From: Pseudonocardia oroxyli
Lineage (GTDB): Bacteria; Actinomycetota; Actinomycetes; Mycobacteriales; Pseudonocardiaceae
Direction of reading: 5' to 3'
Assembly: GCF_900102195.1 (NCBI RefSeq)
Contig: NZ_FNBE01000003.1
Span: 368,160-432,159 of the forward strand
Length of the DNA stretch: 64,000 bases
The notes below the pieces were generated by a model. The model ran no database searches and had not been told where the DNA came from. It was given only the letters and a program-made list of their open reading frames with translations. Position 1 is the stretch's first letter. Each line of letters begins with the position of its first letter. Both the position numbers and the translations under genes were made by a program. Below, piece after piece: positions 28,856-37,906 of this stretch.

Positions 28856-30394
28856 TCAGACGGGTGTCCAGAGGGCGGGCACCGGGCGCGCGAGGTCCAC
28901 GCGGTCGATCTCCTCGCCGCCGTCGGTGACGGCGTGCACGGCCATCGTGGCGGTGCCGCCCGGTGTGCCGGGCGTGACCTCGACCCGCAGGAACGCGTAG
29001 CCCCGGTAGCGGACCCGCGACCAGGTGACGGACTCGTCCTCCCCGCCGTGCACCCGGCTGCGGATCTCCCGGTCCTCCCCGGGGGTGCCGCGGTGGCTGT
29101 CGCCCGCGTCGTCGAGCCAGCCGTTGCTGTTGCGCCCGCCCGAGCCGACGCACAGGTAGGTCGTGCCGTCGGTCTCGGGCCGCACGGTCTCCCCGTCCGG
29201 GGCGGCGCGGGTCGCCCGGCCGCCGCGGATCGGGTCCGTGCGCTCGTACTGGTGGTTGTGGCCCTGTACGGCCAGGTCCACGCGGAAGCGGTCGAACAGC
29301 GGGGTCAGGGCCTCGCGCACTCCGCCGTCGGAGGCGTGGGCCTCGCTGGTGGAGTAGGCGCAGTGGTGGAAGAACACCACGACGAAGGTGATCGCCGGGT
29401 CGGCCCGCAGCGCGGACAGCGTCCCTTCCAGCCAGCGCACCTGGGCGCCGTCGCTGTAGCCCGCGTTGTCGTCGATCTCGGCGGAGAGGTCGTTGGCGTC
29501 GACGCTCACGACCCCGACGCAGCCGTGGGTGAACACGTAGACCGACGGGCAGCCCGACGGGCCCGTCGTCGGCAGGGCCAGCCGGGCGGCGTGGCCGCCG
29601 TAGCCGTGGCCCGCGTCGCCGTCGTCGTAGCTCGGCTCCATGTCGTGGTTGCCGGTGGCGAACATCCAGGGCGTCTGCGCGGCGCTGCGCTCGACGGCGG
29701 TGAAGTAGGCGGTCCACAGCCCCGGGTCGAACGAGCCCACGGCCGGGCGGTCGGCGTAGCAGATGTCCCCGGCCAGCAGGTGGAAGGCGGGTCTGGTCTC
29801 CGCGACCAGCGCGGTCAGCGCGTCGGCGGGCTTGCCGACGTCTCCGCGGTCCCCCGGATACCGGTTGGCGCCCTCCCCGCCTCCGGTGTTCACGCCCTGG
29901 TCGGCGAACGCGGTGAAGACGAACGGGCTGCGGTCGCCCGCGCCCGGGGCGGTGCGGAAGGTGGCGTCGGGCGTGGTGCGGCCGTCCGCCAGCCGGAAGC
30001 GGTAGTGGTACTCCGTCCCGGGCGCCAAGCCGGTGGCCGCGGCGTGCGCGAAGTACTGCTCGGAGTGCCCGGAGTTCACGAGGTTGCGGACGTCCACCGG
30101 GAGCGTCGCGCCGTACGCCGGGTCCAGCCCCAGCTCGACGGCCACCGCTCCCCCCGGCCGGTCGACCAGCTCCGCGGCGATCGCCATCGTGGTGCGCGGG
30201 TCGTCGCCGAAGGCGAGGTGGCGCCCGACGACACCCACCCGTTCCTGCGCCCGCGCCAGCTGCGCCCAGGGACCCGCGGTCAGCGCCAACGCGGCCGCCG
30301 CACCGGTCGCGCCGCGCAGCGCCGCGCGCCTGCTGACCGGGCTGCGGCGCAGCAGGGTGCGCCGGCGGTCCTGCTCCTCGGGGATCGTCGCCAC
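28856..30394 (-). CDS. Secreted purple-acid-phosphatase-like metallophosphatase (Tat substrate)
   Basis: A 512-residue protein, GTG start. The N terminus carries a twin-arginine signal (SPVSRRAALRGATGAAAALA) and a likely cleavage after LARAQ. A fibronectin-like N-terminal domain (GLAPGTEYHYRFRLADG) precedes the metallophosphoesterase domain with HLLAGDICYADR, FATGNHDMEPSYDDG, VVVFFHHCAYST and VQGHNHQYERTDPI. GD-x2-Y, GNHD, HH and GHNH-x-YER are the purple acid phosphatase ligand set (iron/manganese or zinc). It probably frees phosphate from esters outside the cell. It diverges from the fusion gene across 158 bases. Confidence 0.9.
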   Translation of the reverse strand: MATIPEEQDRRRTLLRRSPVSRRAALRGATGAAAALALTAGPWAQLARAQERVGVVGRHLAFGDDPRTTMAIAAELVDRPGGAVAVELGLDPAYGATLPVDVRNLVNSGHSEQYFAHAAATGLAPGTEYHYRFRLADGRTTPDATFRTAPGAGDRSPFVFTAFADQGVNTGGGEGANRYPGDRGDVGKPADALTALVAETRPAFHLLAGDICYADRPAVGSFDPGLWTAYFTAVERSAAQTPWMFATGNHDMEPSYDDGDAGHGYGGHAARLALPTTGPSGCPSVYVFTHGCVGVVSVDANDLSAEIDDNAGYSDGAQVRWLEGTLSALRADPAITFVVVFFHHCAYSTSEAHASDGGVREALTPLFDRFRVDLAVQGHNHQYERTDPIRGGRATRAAPDGETVRPETDGTTYLCVGSGGRNSNGWLDDAGDSHRGTPGEDREIRSRVHGGEDESVTWSRVRYRGYAFLRVEVTPGTPGGTATMAVHAVTDGGEEIDRVDLARPVPALWTPV

Positions 30395-30552
30395 CCGACG
30401 ACCCTGCCCGTCGAGTGCCTCGACGCGGTGGACCCGGCCCGGCGCGTCCGGGGGACCGGGCGGTTCGTCCGGAACGTGAGGTGTGTCGCGGCGCTGAGAA
30501 CCGCCTGAGGCGCGGCGCGCGCACCGTCGGCCTGCCCGAATAGGGTTTCGTC

Positions 30553-33336
30553 GTGCCCCGTCTCCTCCGCGCCTGCGGCGTGCTCGTCTGCGTCGGCGTG
30601 CTGCTGCTCTCGCCGGGCGTGGCGAACGCCGCCACCGGTTCCGGGCCCGCCGTGCGCGAGCAGACGATCGACGTGCGGAGCGGCCCCGGGGCCACCGACA
30701 CGATCCCGTTGGACACCACGCTCTACCTGCCCGCCACCACCCCGGCGCCCGCGGTGCTCGTCGCGCACGGCTTCGGCGCGACCAAGCAGTCCGTGGACGC
30801 GGACGCCCGCGAGCTCGCCGACCGCGGCTACGTCGTCCTGACCTGGTCGGCGCGTGGGTTCGGGACCAGCGGCGGGCAGATCGCGCTCGACTCGCCGGAC
30901 TACGAGGTGGCGGACGCCCAGCAGCTCGTCGACTGGCTGGCGACGCGGCCCGAGGTGCAGCAGGACGGCCCGGGGGACCCGCGGGTCGGCGTCACGGGCG
31001 GGTCCTACGGCGGGGCCCTGGCCCTGCTGCTCGCGGGCTACGACCGGCGGATCGACGCGATCGCCCCGGTGATCACGTGGAACGCGCTGGACCAGGCGCT
31101 GTTCCCCAACTCCGCCGCGACCGCCGCGCTGCCCGAGGACACCCCGGCCCGCGGCGCCGCCGCCGGCGACGGGGTGTTCAAGAAGGGCTGGGCGGGCACG
31201 CTGTTCTCGGTCGGCTCGGGTGGCGCCCGCGGCGGCGGTGCGAGTGGCGCGAGCGGTGCGGGCGGTGCGGATGGTGCGGGCGGTGCGGATGGTGGGGGCG
31301 CGGCCCCGGATCCGAGCGCACCGCTGGTCTGCGGCCGGTTCGACCCGGCCGTGTGCGCGGCCTTCACCGAGGCCGCCACGACCGGCACCCTCTCCCCGTC
31401 GACGCAGGCGCTGCTGGCCCGGTCCTCGCCCGCCTCGGTGACCGACCGGATCACCGCGCCCACCCTGCTCGTCCAGGGCGAGCAGGACACGCTCTTCGGC
31501 CTCGACCAGGCGGACGCCAACGCCCGGGAGATCGCCGCGACCGGCACCCCGGTGCAGGTCGAGTGGTACGCGGGCGGGCACGACGGCGGCGCCCCCGGCC
31601 CCGAGGTCCGCGACCGCATCGGCGCGTGGTTCGACTTCCACCTGCGCGGCGTCGGCGAGGACCCGGGCACCGCGTTCCGGTACGAGGTCGAGAGCGGCAT
31701 CCGGGCCGGGCAGAACACCGCCACCACCCGCTCGGTCGTGGCGGACGCCTACCCGACGGACGTCGAGACGCAGGTCGTGGGGCTGGGCGGCGACCCGCAG
31801 GTCGTCCTGAACCCGCCCGGCGGGGTCCCGGCCGCCCTCACCTCGCTGCCCGGTCTCGGCGGCGCGCTGGGGAGCCTCGGCAGCAGGCTCGCGGCGTTCA
31901 CCGCGGACCTGCCCGGCCAGTCCGCGACCTTCCGCGCCGAGCCGCTCGCCGCCCAGGTCCTGGTCGCGGGGGCGCCTCGCGTCACGGTCACCGTCGCGCG
32001 GGTGCCCGGGCAGGCCGCGCCCGCCGAGGCGGTCCTGTTCGCGAAGGTCTTCGAGGACTCCCCCGGCGGCCAGCGGGCGTTGCTGGGCAGCGCCGTCGCG
32101 CCCTTCCGGGTGGCGGTCCCGGCGGACGGCACACCGGCGCAGGTCACGGTCACCCTGCCCGGCGTCGTGGCGCCGATCGAGGCGGGCAACACGCTCGTCG
32201 TGTCGGTGGGGACGACCGACCAGGGTTTCGCCTCCCCCGGCGAGCCCGCGGTCTGGCAGGTCGGGCTCCAGGGCGGGCTGACCGTGCCGGTCGTCCCGGG
32301 GCGGGCCGTCACGCCGAACACGGTGCCGCTGTGGCCGGTCGTCGGGATCGCGGTCGTGCTGGCCGCGGCACTGGCGGCCTGGCTCGTGTTCCGGTTCCGC
32401 CGCCGCGGCGACACCCCGGCGAGCGAGGGGCTGCCGCTGGAGATCAGCGGTCTCGCGAAGACCTACCGGGGCGGGTTCAGCGCGGTCAAGGACGTGTCGT
32501 TCACGGTCCGACCGGGCATGGTGCTCGGCCTGCTCGGGCCCAACGGCGCGGGCAAGACCACCGTCCTGCGCATGCTGATGGGGCTGATCACGCCGTCGAA
32601 GGGCTCGATCCGGGCCTTCGGCCAGGAGGTCGGGCCGGGGGCGCCGGTGCTCGCCCGCATCGGCGCGTTCGTGGAGGGACCGGGCTTCCTGCCGCACCTC
32701 TCCGGCGCGGACAACCTGCGGCTCTACTGGGCCGCGACCGGCCGCCCCACCGACGAGGCGCACCTCGAGGAGGCGCTGGAGATCGCGGGCCTCGGCGAGT
32801 CGGTGCACCGGCGGGTGGGCACCTACTCCCAGGGCATGCGCCAGCGGCTCGCGATCGCTCAGGCCATGCTGGGCCTGCCCGAGCTCCTGGTGCTCGACGA
32901 ACCCACCAACGGGCTCGACCCGCCCCAGATCCACGCCATGCGCGACCTGCTGCGGCGCTACGCCGAGGGCGGCCGCACGGTGCTCGTCTCCAGCCACCTG
33001 CTGGCGGAGGTCGAGCAGACGTGCACACACGTCGTCGTCATGCACCACGGGCGGGTCGTGGCGGACGGCACCGTCGCGGACATCATCGCGGGCGGCGGGG
33101 CGGCCAGCTTCGGCGTCGACGCGCCCGCCCGCGCCGTCGAGGTCCTCACCGCGCTCGACGGGGTGCGGGAGGTCGCCGCGGAAGGCACCACGGTGCACGC
33201 CGAACTGAACGGCACGCCCCGCGCGTCCGCGGTCCAGGCGCTGGTCGCGGCCGGGGTGTCGGTGGAGTCGGCCGGTCCGCGCCGCCGGCTCGAGGACGCG
33301 TTCCTGCAGCTCGTCGGAGAGGACACCGCTCCGTGA
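30553..33336 (+). CDS. Secreted CocE/X-Pro-peptidase-like hydrolase fused to an ABC-transporter ATPase
   Basis: A 927-residue protein, GTG start, in one unbroken frame. Residues 1-27 are a signal peptide (GVLLLSPGVANA). Residues 35-590 are an S15/CocE-type alpha/beta hydrolase: Ser151 in GVTGGSYGGALALL, Asp312 in QGEQDTLFGLDQ, His343 in YAGGHDGGAP, then a C-terminal beta-sandwich. A Gly/Ala-rich insert lies at about 220-256. A single transmembrane helix follows at about 593-616 (VVGIAVVLAAALAAWLVFRF). Residues 630-927 are an ABC ATPase: Walker A LGPNGAGKTTVLRM (Lys668), signature YSQGMRQRLAIAQAM, Walker B LLVLDEPTNGLD. This predicts an outside hydrolase tethered to an inside ATPase. The permease gene follows after 19 bases. 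Substrate is unknown. Confidence 0.9.
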   Translation: MPRLLRACGVLVCVGVLLLSPGVANAATGSGPAVREQTIDVRSGPGATDTIPLDTTLYLPATTPAPAVLVAHGFGATKQSVDADARELADRGYVVLTWSARGFGTSGGQIALDSPDYEVADAQQLVDWLATRPEVQQDGPGDPRVGVTGGSYGGALALLLAGYDRRIDAIAPVITWNALDQALFPNSAATAALPEDTPARGAAAGDGVFKKGWAGTLFSVGSGGARGGGASGASGAGGADGAGGADGGGAAPDPSAPLVCGRFDPAVCAAFTEAATTGTLSPSTQALLARSSPASVTDRITAPTLLVQGEQDTLFGLDQADANAREIAATGTPVQVEWYAGGHDGGAPGPEVRDRIGAWFDFHLRGVGEDPGTAFRYEVESGIRAGQNTATTRSVVADAYPTDVETQVVGLGGDPQVVLNPPGGVPAALTSLPGLGGALGSLGSRLAAFTADLPGQSATFRAEPLAAQVLVAGAPRVTVTVARVPGQAAPAEAVLFAKVFEDSPGGQRALLGSAVAPFRVAVPADGTPAQVTVTLPGVVAPIEAGNTLVVSVGTTDQGFASPGEPAVWQVGLQGGLTVPVVPGRAVTPNTVPLWPVVGIAVVLAAALAAWLVFRFRRRGDTPASEGLPLEISGLAKTYRGGFSAVKDVSFTVRPGMVLGLLGPNGAGKTTVLRMLMGLITPSKGSIRAFGQEVGPGAPVLARIGAFVEGPGFLPHLSGADNLRLYWAATGRPTDEAHLEEALEIAGLGESVHRRVGTYSQGMRQRLAIAQAMLGLPELLVLDEPTNGLDPPQIHAMRDLLRRYAEGGRTVLVSSHLLAEVEQTCTHVVVMHHGRVVADGTVADIIAGGGAASFGVDAPARAVEVLTALDGVREVAAEGTTVHAELNGTPRASAVQALVAAGVSVESAGPRRRLEDAFLQLVGEDTAP

Positions 33337-33355
33337 GCGCCGAGAGAGGAGTGCC

Positions 33356-34261
33356 GTGAGCGACGCGAAGTACCAGGACGTCTCGACGCGGAAGGGGCAC
33401 GTCGGGCTCCTCGGGGCGGACGGCTCCCCCGCCTCGTCGTACCGGCCGGGGCGGACCCTGCCGCTGCGCGTCGAGCTGGTGCGCCAGCTCCGACGGCGCC
33501 GCACGCAGGTGACGTTCGGGCTGGTCGCGCTGCTGCCGGTCATCCTGTGGATCGCCTTCGCGCTCAGCAGCGGGGACGAGACCGGACAGTCCGTCAGCCT
33601 CGTCGATCTCGGCCAACGCAGCGGACCCAACTTCGCGATCTTCGCGTTGTTCGCGTCCGCCGGGTTCCTGCTGGTGGTGGTCGCGGCGCTGTTCTTCGGC
33701 GACACCGTGGCCGCGGAGGCGAGCTGGTCGTCACTGCGCTACCTGCTCGCGGCGCCGATCCCCCGGGCGCGGCTGCTGCGACAGAAGGCGCTGATCGCCG
33801 GATTCCTGGCCTTCGCGGCGGTGCTCCTGCTGCCGGTGGTCGCGCTGGTCGTGGGCACGCTCGCGTACGGCGCCGGTGACCTGGTCAGCCCCACGGGGGA
33901 GTCGCTGGGCTACGGGGTCGCGGTCGGCCGCGTCCTGCTCGGCGGCGTGTACGTGGCGCTGTCGCTGCTGTGGGTGGCGGGTCTCGCGCTGCTGCTGTCG
34001 GTGAGCACGGACGCCCCGCTCGGTGCCGTCGGCGGCGCGGTGATGGTGTCGATCGTCTCGCAGATCCTCGACCAGATCACCGCCTTGGAAGGCCTGCGGA
34101 ACTACCTCCCCACCCACTACGCCACCGCCTGGTCCGGCCTGCTGAGCAGCGCGCCGGACTGGGGCGACATCACCCGGGGCCTGTTCAGCAGCATCACCTA
34201 CGCCGCGGTCTTCTTCGCCGCCGCCGCCTGGCGCTTCCACCGTAAGGACATCACGAGCTGA
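33356..34261 (+). CDS. ABC transporter permease (ABC-2 type) partnering the fusion ATPase
   Basis: A 301-residue membrane protein with GTG start at 33356 preceded by GAGAGGAG. A cytoplasmic head of about 55 residues leads to six hydrophobic segments, the first at LVALLPVILWIAFALS. The LIAGFLAFAAVLLLPVVALVVG helix after the SWSSLRYLLAAPIPRARLLRQK loop is typical of ABC-2 exporters, where that loop contacts the ATPase. It most likely forms the channel driven by the ATPase half of the preceding fusion protein. It ends just before the hairpin array at 34.3 kb. Confidence 0.88.
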   Translation: MSDAKYQDVSTRKGHVGLLGADGSPASSYRPGRTLPLRVELVRQLRRRRTQVTFGLVALLPVILWIAFALSSGDETGQSVSLVDLGQRSGPNFAIFALFASAGFLLVVVAALFFGDTVAAEASWSSLRYLLAAPIPRARLLRQKALIAGFLAFAAVLLLPVVALVVGTLAYGAGDLVSPTGESLGYGVAVGRVLLGGVYVALSLLWVAGLALLLSVSTDAPLGAVGGAVMVSIVSQILDQITALEGLRNYLPTHYATAWSGLLSSAPDWGDITRGLFSSITYAAVFFAAAAWRFHRKDITS

Positions 34262-34269
34262 GCGCGCCT

Positions 34270-34558
34270 GAGTGACGCTTGGGACGCCCAAGCGTCGCTC
34301 AGCGGCGCTTGGGCGTCCCAAGCGTCACAGCTCCGACCGCCCGCCGACGCTCGGGCGTCCCAAGCGTCACTCCGCGACGCTCGGGCGTCCCCAGCGTCAC
34401 GCGTCACAGCTCCGGCCGCCCGCTGACGCTTGGGCGTCCCAAGCGTCGCTCAGTGGCGCTTGGGCGTCCCAAGCGTCACAGCTCACGACAGACCGCCGAT
34501 GCTTGGGCGTCCCAAGCGTCACTCAGCGACGCTTGGGCGTCCCCAGCGTCAGACGTCA
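34270..34558. repeat. Array of GCTTGGGCGTCCCAAGC double hairpins, locus 1 (four units)
   Basis: Four tandem units of about 68-80 bases, each holding two hairpins of the type GACGCTTGGGCGTCCCAAGC, separated by GTCACTCAGC or GTCGCTCAG and ending CACAGCTCC plus a short variable stretch. Each hairpin has a 10-base stem and a 3-base loop. The eight hairpins differ by a few bases (for example GCTCGGGCG in unit 2), as expected of decaying duplications. It fills the space between two convergent genes, and the GAF-regulator stop codon lies inside its last unit. No reading frame is credible. Confidence 0.85.
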
Positions 34559-35800
34559 CAGCTCCAGCCGGCGCAGACCGGGGGCGGTGGAGCCGGCGAG
34601 CGCCGGGCCCTCGACGATCTCCACCCGCACGTCCCCCGCGATGCGGTAGGGGCGCGCCAGCAGCAGACCGCCGAGCGTGCGGCGCAGCCTGCTCATCTCG
34701 GCGCGCACGGTGACGAGGTGCTCGCGGTCGCCGTAGAGCGCGGCGGAGAGGGCGCCGGCGTCCAGGCCCCGGTCGCCCGCCCGGGCGAGCAGCACGAGCA
34801 GCTCGGCGTGCCGCAGCGACAGCGGGTGCACCCAGCGGGTGGTGCCGTCCACCAGCGCGCGGGGCGGTCGGGCGGCGAGGTCGACGGTCAGGGTGAGGCG
34901 CTCGGCCTCGGCCAGCCGCAGCAGCCAGCCTCCGGGCACCGGCTCGGGCAGGCACACCCCGACCCCGTGCACCGCGAGCGGCCGGTCCGCGCGAGGGGCG
35001 GCGACCCGGTCGATGCTCGGCATGCCGCTCACCGCGGCGACCCAGCCGTGGTCGTCGACGACGAGTCCCGGCCCGCCCGAGAGCAGCGGCGCCGCGACGG
35101 TCCGCAGGGCCTCCAGGCGGGTCTCGTGGTGGCGCCACAGTCCCGCTTCGGCGAGCTTCACCGCCGTGCCGACCAGCGCGACCGTCGTCGGGTGGATGGT
35201 CTCGGCGGGCCCGCTGACGTCCACGACGCCGAGCAGCTCGCCGGTCCGCGGATCGTGCACCGGGCACGCGGTGCACGTCCAGACGTGGTGGGTGCGCACG
35301 AAGTGCTCCGCCGCGAACAGCTGCACCGGCGAGCCCTCGGCCAACGCGGTGCCGATGGCGTTCGTGCCCACCGACGCCTCGGACCAGGTGGCGCCCTCGG
35401 TGAACCCGAGCGAGTCCGCGCGGTGCCGGACCCGGTTGGCGCCCTCCCGCCACAGGACGACACCGTCCGCGTCCGTCACGACCATGACGTGCCGGGCGTC
35501 CTCGGCGACCGAGGTGAGTGACGCCCGCAGTTCCGGCAGCACCCGGTGCAGCGGCGACTCCGTGCGCCTGCGCTCGACCTCGTCGGCGGGCAGCGGGCCC
35601 GCGGGTTCGCCGTGTTCGGGGTCGACCCCCTGGGCGAGCACCCGCCGCCAGGACCGCGCGACCAGCCGCCGCACTCCGGCCGCGGGTGCGCCTGCGAGGG
35701 TGGCGTCGTGCAGGTGGGCGAGCGTCCGGGCGTGTCGACCCACGTCCGTGCCGGGCCGGACCGCGCACACCCCACCGTCCGACCACGCGGGTGGATTCAT
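34556..35800 (-). CDS. GAF-domain transcriptional regulator (AcoR-like, without sigma-54 ATPase)
   Basis: A 414-residue protein. The N-terminal half has the AcoR-type GAF region: RSWRRVLAQGVDPEH, VVTDADGVVLWREG, ATWSEASVGTNAIGTALAEG, VRTHHVWTCTACPVHDPRTG. The C-terminal third holds a winged-helix segment (LSLRHAELLVLLARAGDRGL, LVTVRAEMSRLRRTLGG). The sigma-54 ATPase that follows GAF in AcoR is absent, which is the usual form in Actinobacteria. Such proteins often control acetoin, alcohol or aldehyde oxidation genes, but none lies next to it here, so the target is unknown. Confidence 0.88.
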   Translation of the reverse strand: MNPPAWSDGGVCAVRPGTDVGRHARTLAHLHDATLAGAPAAGVRRLVARSWRRVLAQGVDPEHGEPAGPLPADEVERRRTESPLHRVLPELRASLTSVAEDARHVMVVTDADGVVLWREGANRVRHRADSLGFTEGATWSEASVGTNAIGTALAEGSPVQLFAAEHFVRTHHVWTCTACPVHDPRTGELLGVVDVSGPAETIHPTTVALVGTAVKLAEAGLWRHHETRLEALRTVAAPLLSGGPGLVVDDHGWVAAVSGMPSIDRVAAPRADRPLAVHGVGVCLPEPVPGGWLLRLAEAERLTLTVDLAARPPRALVDGTTRWVHPLSLRHAELLVLLARAGDRGLDAGALSAALYGDREHLVTVRAEMSRLRRTLGGLLLARPYRIAGDVRVEIVEGPALAGSTAPGLRRLEL

Positions 35801-36005
35801 GCGTCCTCCGCCCGCCCCGGTGACGACGACGGGCCGGGACGTGCCTCGACCCTATCCGGTGGGCCCGCCGGCGGCGCCCTCCTTCCGGTGAGGCCGTGCG
35901 TGATCGCAGAGAATGTGCGCTCACCGCGGCCGGGGCCGCAGCAGCCGCACGGAACCGGCGATCATGCAGCACCGACTGCACGACACGTGCACCGGCCACG
36001 AACCC

Positions 36006-36929
36006 CTACGCCGCGCGCGGCGCGGCCGGTTCCTCGGTCCCCACGACCTCGGCCGGGTCCACGCGTGCCGGCCGGGGTGTCCCGAGCAGGACCCCGCCGA
36101 CGATCACCACCGCCGCCACCAGCTCGGTCACCGACGGCCGCTCCCCCAGGACGAGCGCCGCCAGCGCGATCCCGACGACCGGGACGAGCAGGGAGTAGGG
36201 CGCGACGACGCCCGCGGGGTAGCGCCGCATGAGCCACGTCCAGATGCCCGAGCCGACGATCGTCGCGAGGACCGACAGGTACACGAGGGCACCGAGACCG
36301 GGCAGCCCGTCGAGGGAGAAGGCCGCGCCGAGTGCCCGCACCCCGGCCCACGGTCCTTCGGTCAGCAGGGACGCCCCGATCAGCGGGATCGGAGGGATCA
36401 CGCACATCCACAGCGTGAGGTGCATCGGCTTCGGCGGCCCGGCCAACCGGCTGCACAGGTTGCCGAAGGCCCAGCCCAACGCGCCGCAGAGGGTCAGCAG
36501 CACCGGCAGCAGCGCCGCGGACTGCGCCCGGGAGAAGGCGATCGCGGCCAACCCGAGCACCGCGAGCCCGATGCCGACCCCCTGCCGCACCGAGAGCTTC
36601 TCGCGCAGGAACAGCGCGCCGAGGAGCACCGTGAACGGCGCGGACGCCTGCAGCACCAGGGAAGCCAGGCCCGTCGGCATGCCCACGTCCATCGCGACGA
36701 ACAGGAACAGGAACTGCACGGTGCCGAACCCGAGCCCGTACCCGACGAGCCACTTCGTCGGGACCTGCGGGCGCGGCACGAACAGCAGCGTCGGGATCGC
36801 GATCACCAGCATGCGCAGGCCGGCGAGGAAGAGCGGCGGGAAGTGCTCGAGGCCGTAGTGGATGGCCAGGAAGTTGCCGCCCCACAGGGCGGCGACGAAG
36901 GCGGCGAGCAGGCGGTGTCTTGCGGTCAC
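36006..36929 (-). CDS. DMT-superfamily transporter (EamA family)
   Basis: A 307-residue membrane protein with GTG start and ten predicted helices in two EamA repeats. The first repeat starts LLAAFVAALWGGNFLAIHYG and ends LLGALFLREKLSVRQGVGIG; the second ends GIALAALVLGERPSVTELVA. The paired L-x-E-(K/R) motifs at the end of helices 4 and 9 are a DMT hallmark. Substrates of this family are amino acids or metabolites exported down a gradient. It diverges from the LysR gene over 71 bases, a typical regulator-exporter pair. Confidence 0.92.
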   Translation of the reverse strand: MTARHRLLAAFVAALWGGNFLAIHYGLEHFPPLFLAGLRMLVIAIPTLLFVPRPQVPTKWLVGYGLGFGTVQFLFLFVAMDVGMPTGLASLVLQASAPFTVLLGALFLREKLSVRQGVGIGLAVLGLAAIAFSRAQSAALLPVLLTLCGALGWAFGNLCSRLAGPPKPMHLTLWMCVIPPIPLIGASLLTEGPWAGVRALGAAFSLDGLPGLGALVYLSVLATIVGSGIWTWLMRRYPAGVVAPYSLLVPVVGIALAALVLGERPSVTELVAAVVIVGGVLLGTPRPARVDPAEVVGTEEPAAPRAA

Positions 36930-37000
36930 GCCTCGATGCTCCGTCGCCCGGATCCGGAAGACCAGCGATATGTTCTTACTGCACCTTGTAGCCTGCCTAC

Positions 37001-37906
37001 ATGGATGTCCAGCGGCTCCGCATCCTGCGCGAGCTCGCCGACCGGGGCTCGGTGACCGCGGTCGCCGCGGCCCTGGCCTACACGCCGTCGGCGATCTCGC
37101 AGCAGCTCAAGGCCCTCACCGCCGAGGTCGGCATGCCGCTCACCGAGCCCGCGGGCCGCGGGCTGCGGCTCACCGACGCCGGGCAGGTGCTCGTCGCCGA
37201 GGCCGAGCACGTCCTCGCGGCGCTCGCGCGAGCGGACGCGGCCGTCGAACGACTGCGCACCCGGCCGCACGGGCTGGTCCGGATGGCGCTGTTCCCCTCC
37301 GGAGCCCGGATGATGCTCGCCGGGCTGCTGCGCCGGATCGCGGGGTCGGGCGTCGACCTGCAGGTGCGGGACGTCGACATGACCCCGGCCCAGGTGACCG
37401 GGCTCGCGGGGGACTACGACCTCGTCGTCACCCACCGGGACGAGCACCGCGAGCCCCTGGTGAGCTCCCGGCACCGGGTCGTCCCGCTGGTCCGCGAACC
37501 CCTGGACGTGGTGCTCCCGCCCGGACACCCGCTCGCCGCGCGGCGCAGGCTCCGGTTGGCCGATCTGGCCGACGAGCCCTGGATCAGCGTGAACGTCGGC
37601 TGGCCGGTCGACGACGTGCTCGGCTCGCTGACCACCCTCACCGGCGCCCGCCCGCGGGTGGTGCAGCGGATCAACGACTTCGCGGTGACCGAGGAGCTGG
37701 TCGCGGCGGGTGTTGGGGTGGCGCTGCTCCCTCGCTGGTCGACCGACGACCGCGGCGGGCGCCGCTTCGCCCGCCGCCCGCTCGCCGGCGTCCGGGCCGC
37801 CCGGATGGTCGAGGTCGTGATGCGGGAGAGCGTCGCCGAGCGGCCGGCCGTGCGGCTGGTCGTGGAGGCGCTTCAGTCCGCGACCGCGGAGGCGACGGCC
37901 CGGTAG
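37001..37906 (+). CDS. LysR-family transcriptional regulator
   Basis: A 301-residue protein. The N-terminal winged helix is visible (RLRILRELADRGSVTAVAAA, TPSAISQQLKAL, GRGLRLTDAGQVLV) followed by the periplasmic-binding-like effector domain (about 90-295) with DEPWISVNVGWPV and VAAGVGVALLPRWS. It probably controls the divergent EamA exporter, whose start is 71 bases away; a T-N11-A box would lie there, but I cannot point to it with confidence. Its last 34 bases overlap, tail to tail, the end of the convergent glycosyltransferase gene. Confidence 0.92.
   Translation: MDVQRLRILRELADRGSVTAVAAALAYTPSAISQQLKALTAEVGMPLTEPAGRGLRLTDAGQVLVAEAEHVLAALARADAAVERLRTRPHGLVRMALFPSGARMMLAGLLRRIAGSGVDLQVRDVDMTPAQVTGLAGDYDLVVTHRDEHREPLVSSRHRVVPLVREPLDVVLPPGHPLAARRRLRLADLADEPWISVNVGWPVDDVLGSLTTLTGARPRVVQRINDFAVTEELVAAGVGVALLPRWSTDDRGGRRFARRPLAGVRAARMVEVVMRESVAERPAVRLVVEALQSATAEATAR

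Noticed and set aside
30280..33705. Minus-strand frame of over 1100 codons opposite the fusion gene
   Set aside because: Low-complexity translation rich in Arg, Asp and Gly; all domain motifs are on the plus strand.
34270..34558. CRISPR or transposon ends in the double-hairpin array
   Set aside because: No spacers, no transposase frame, and the whole unit repeats including the linkers.
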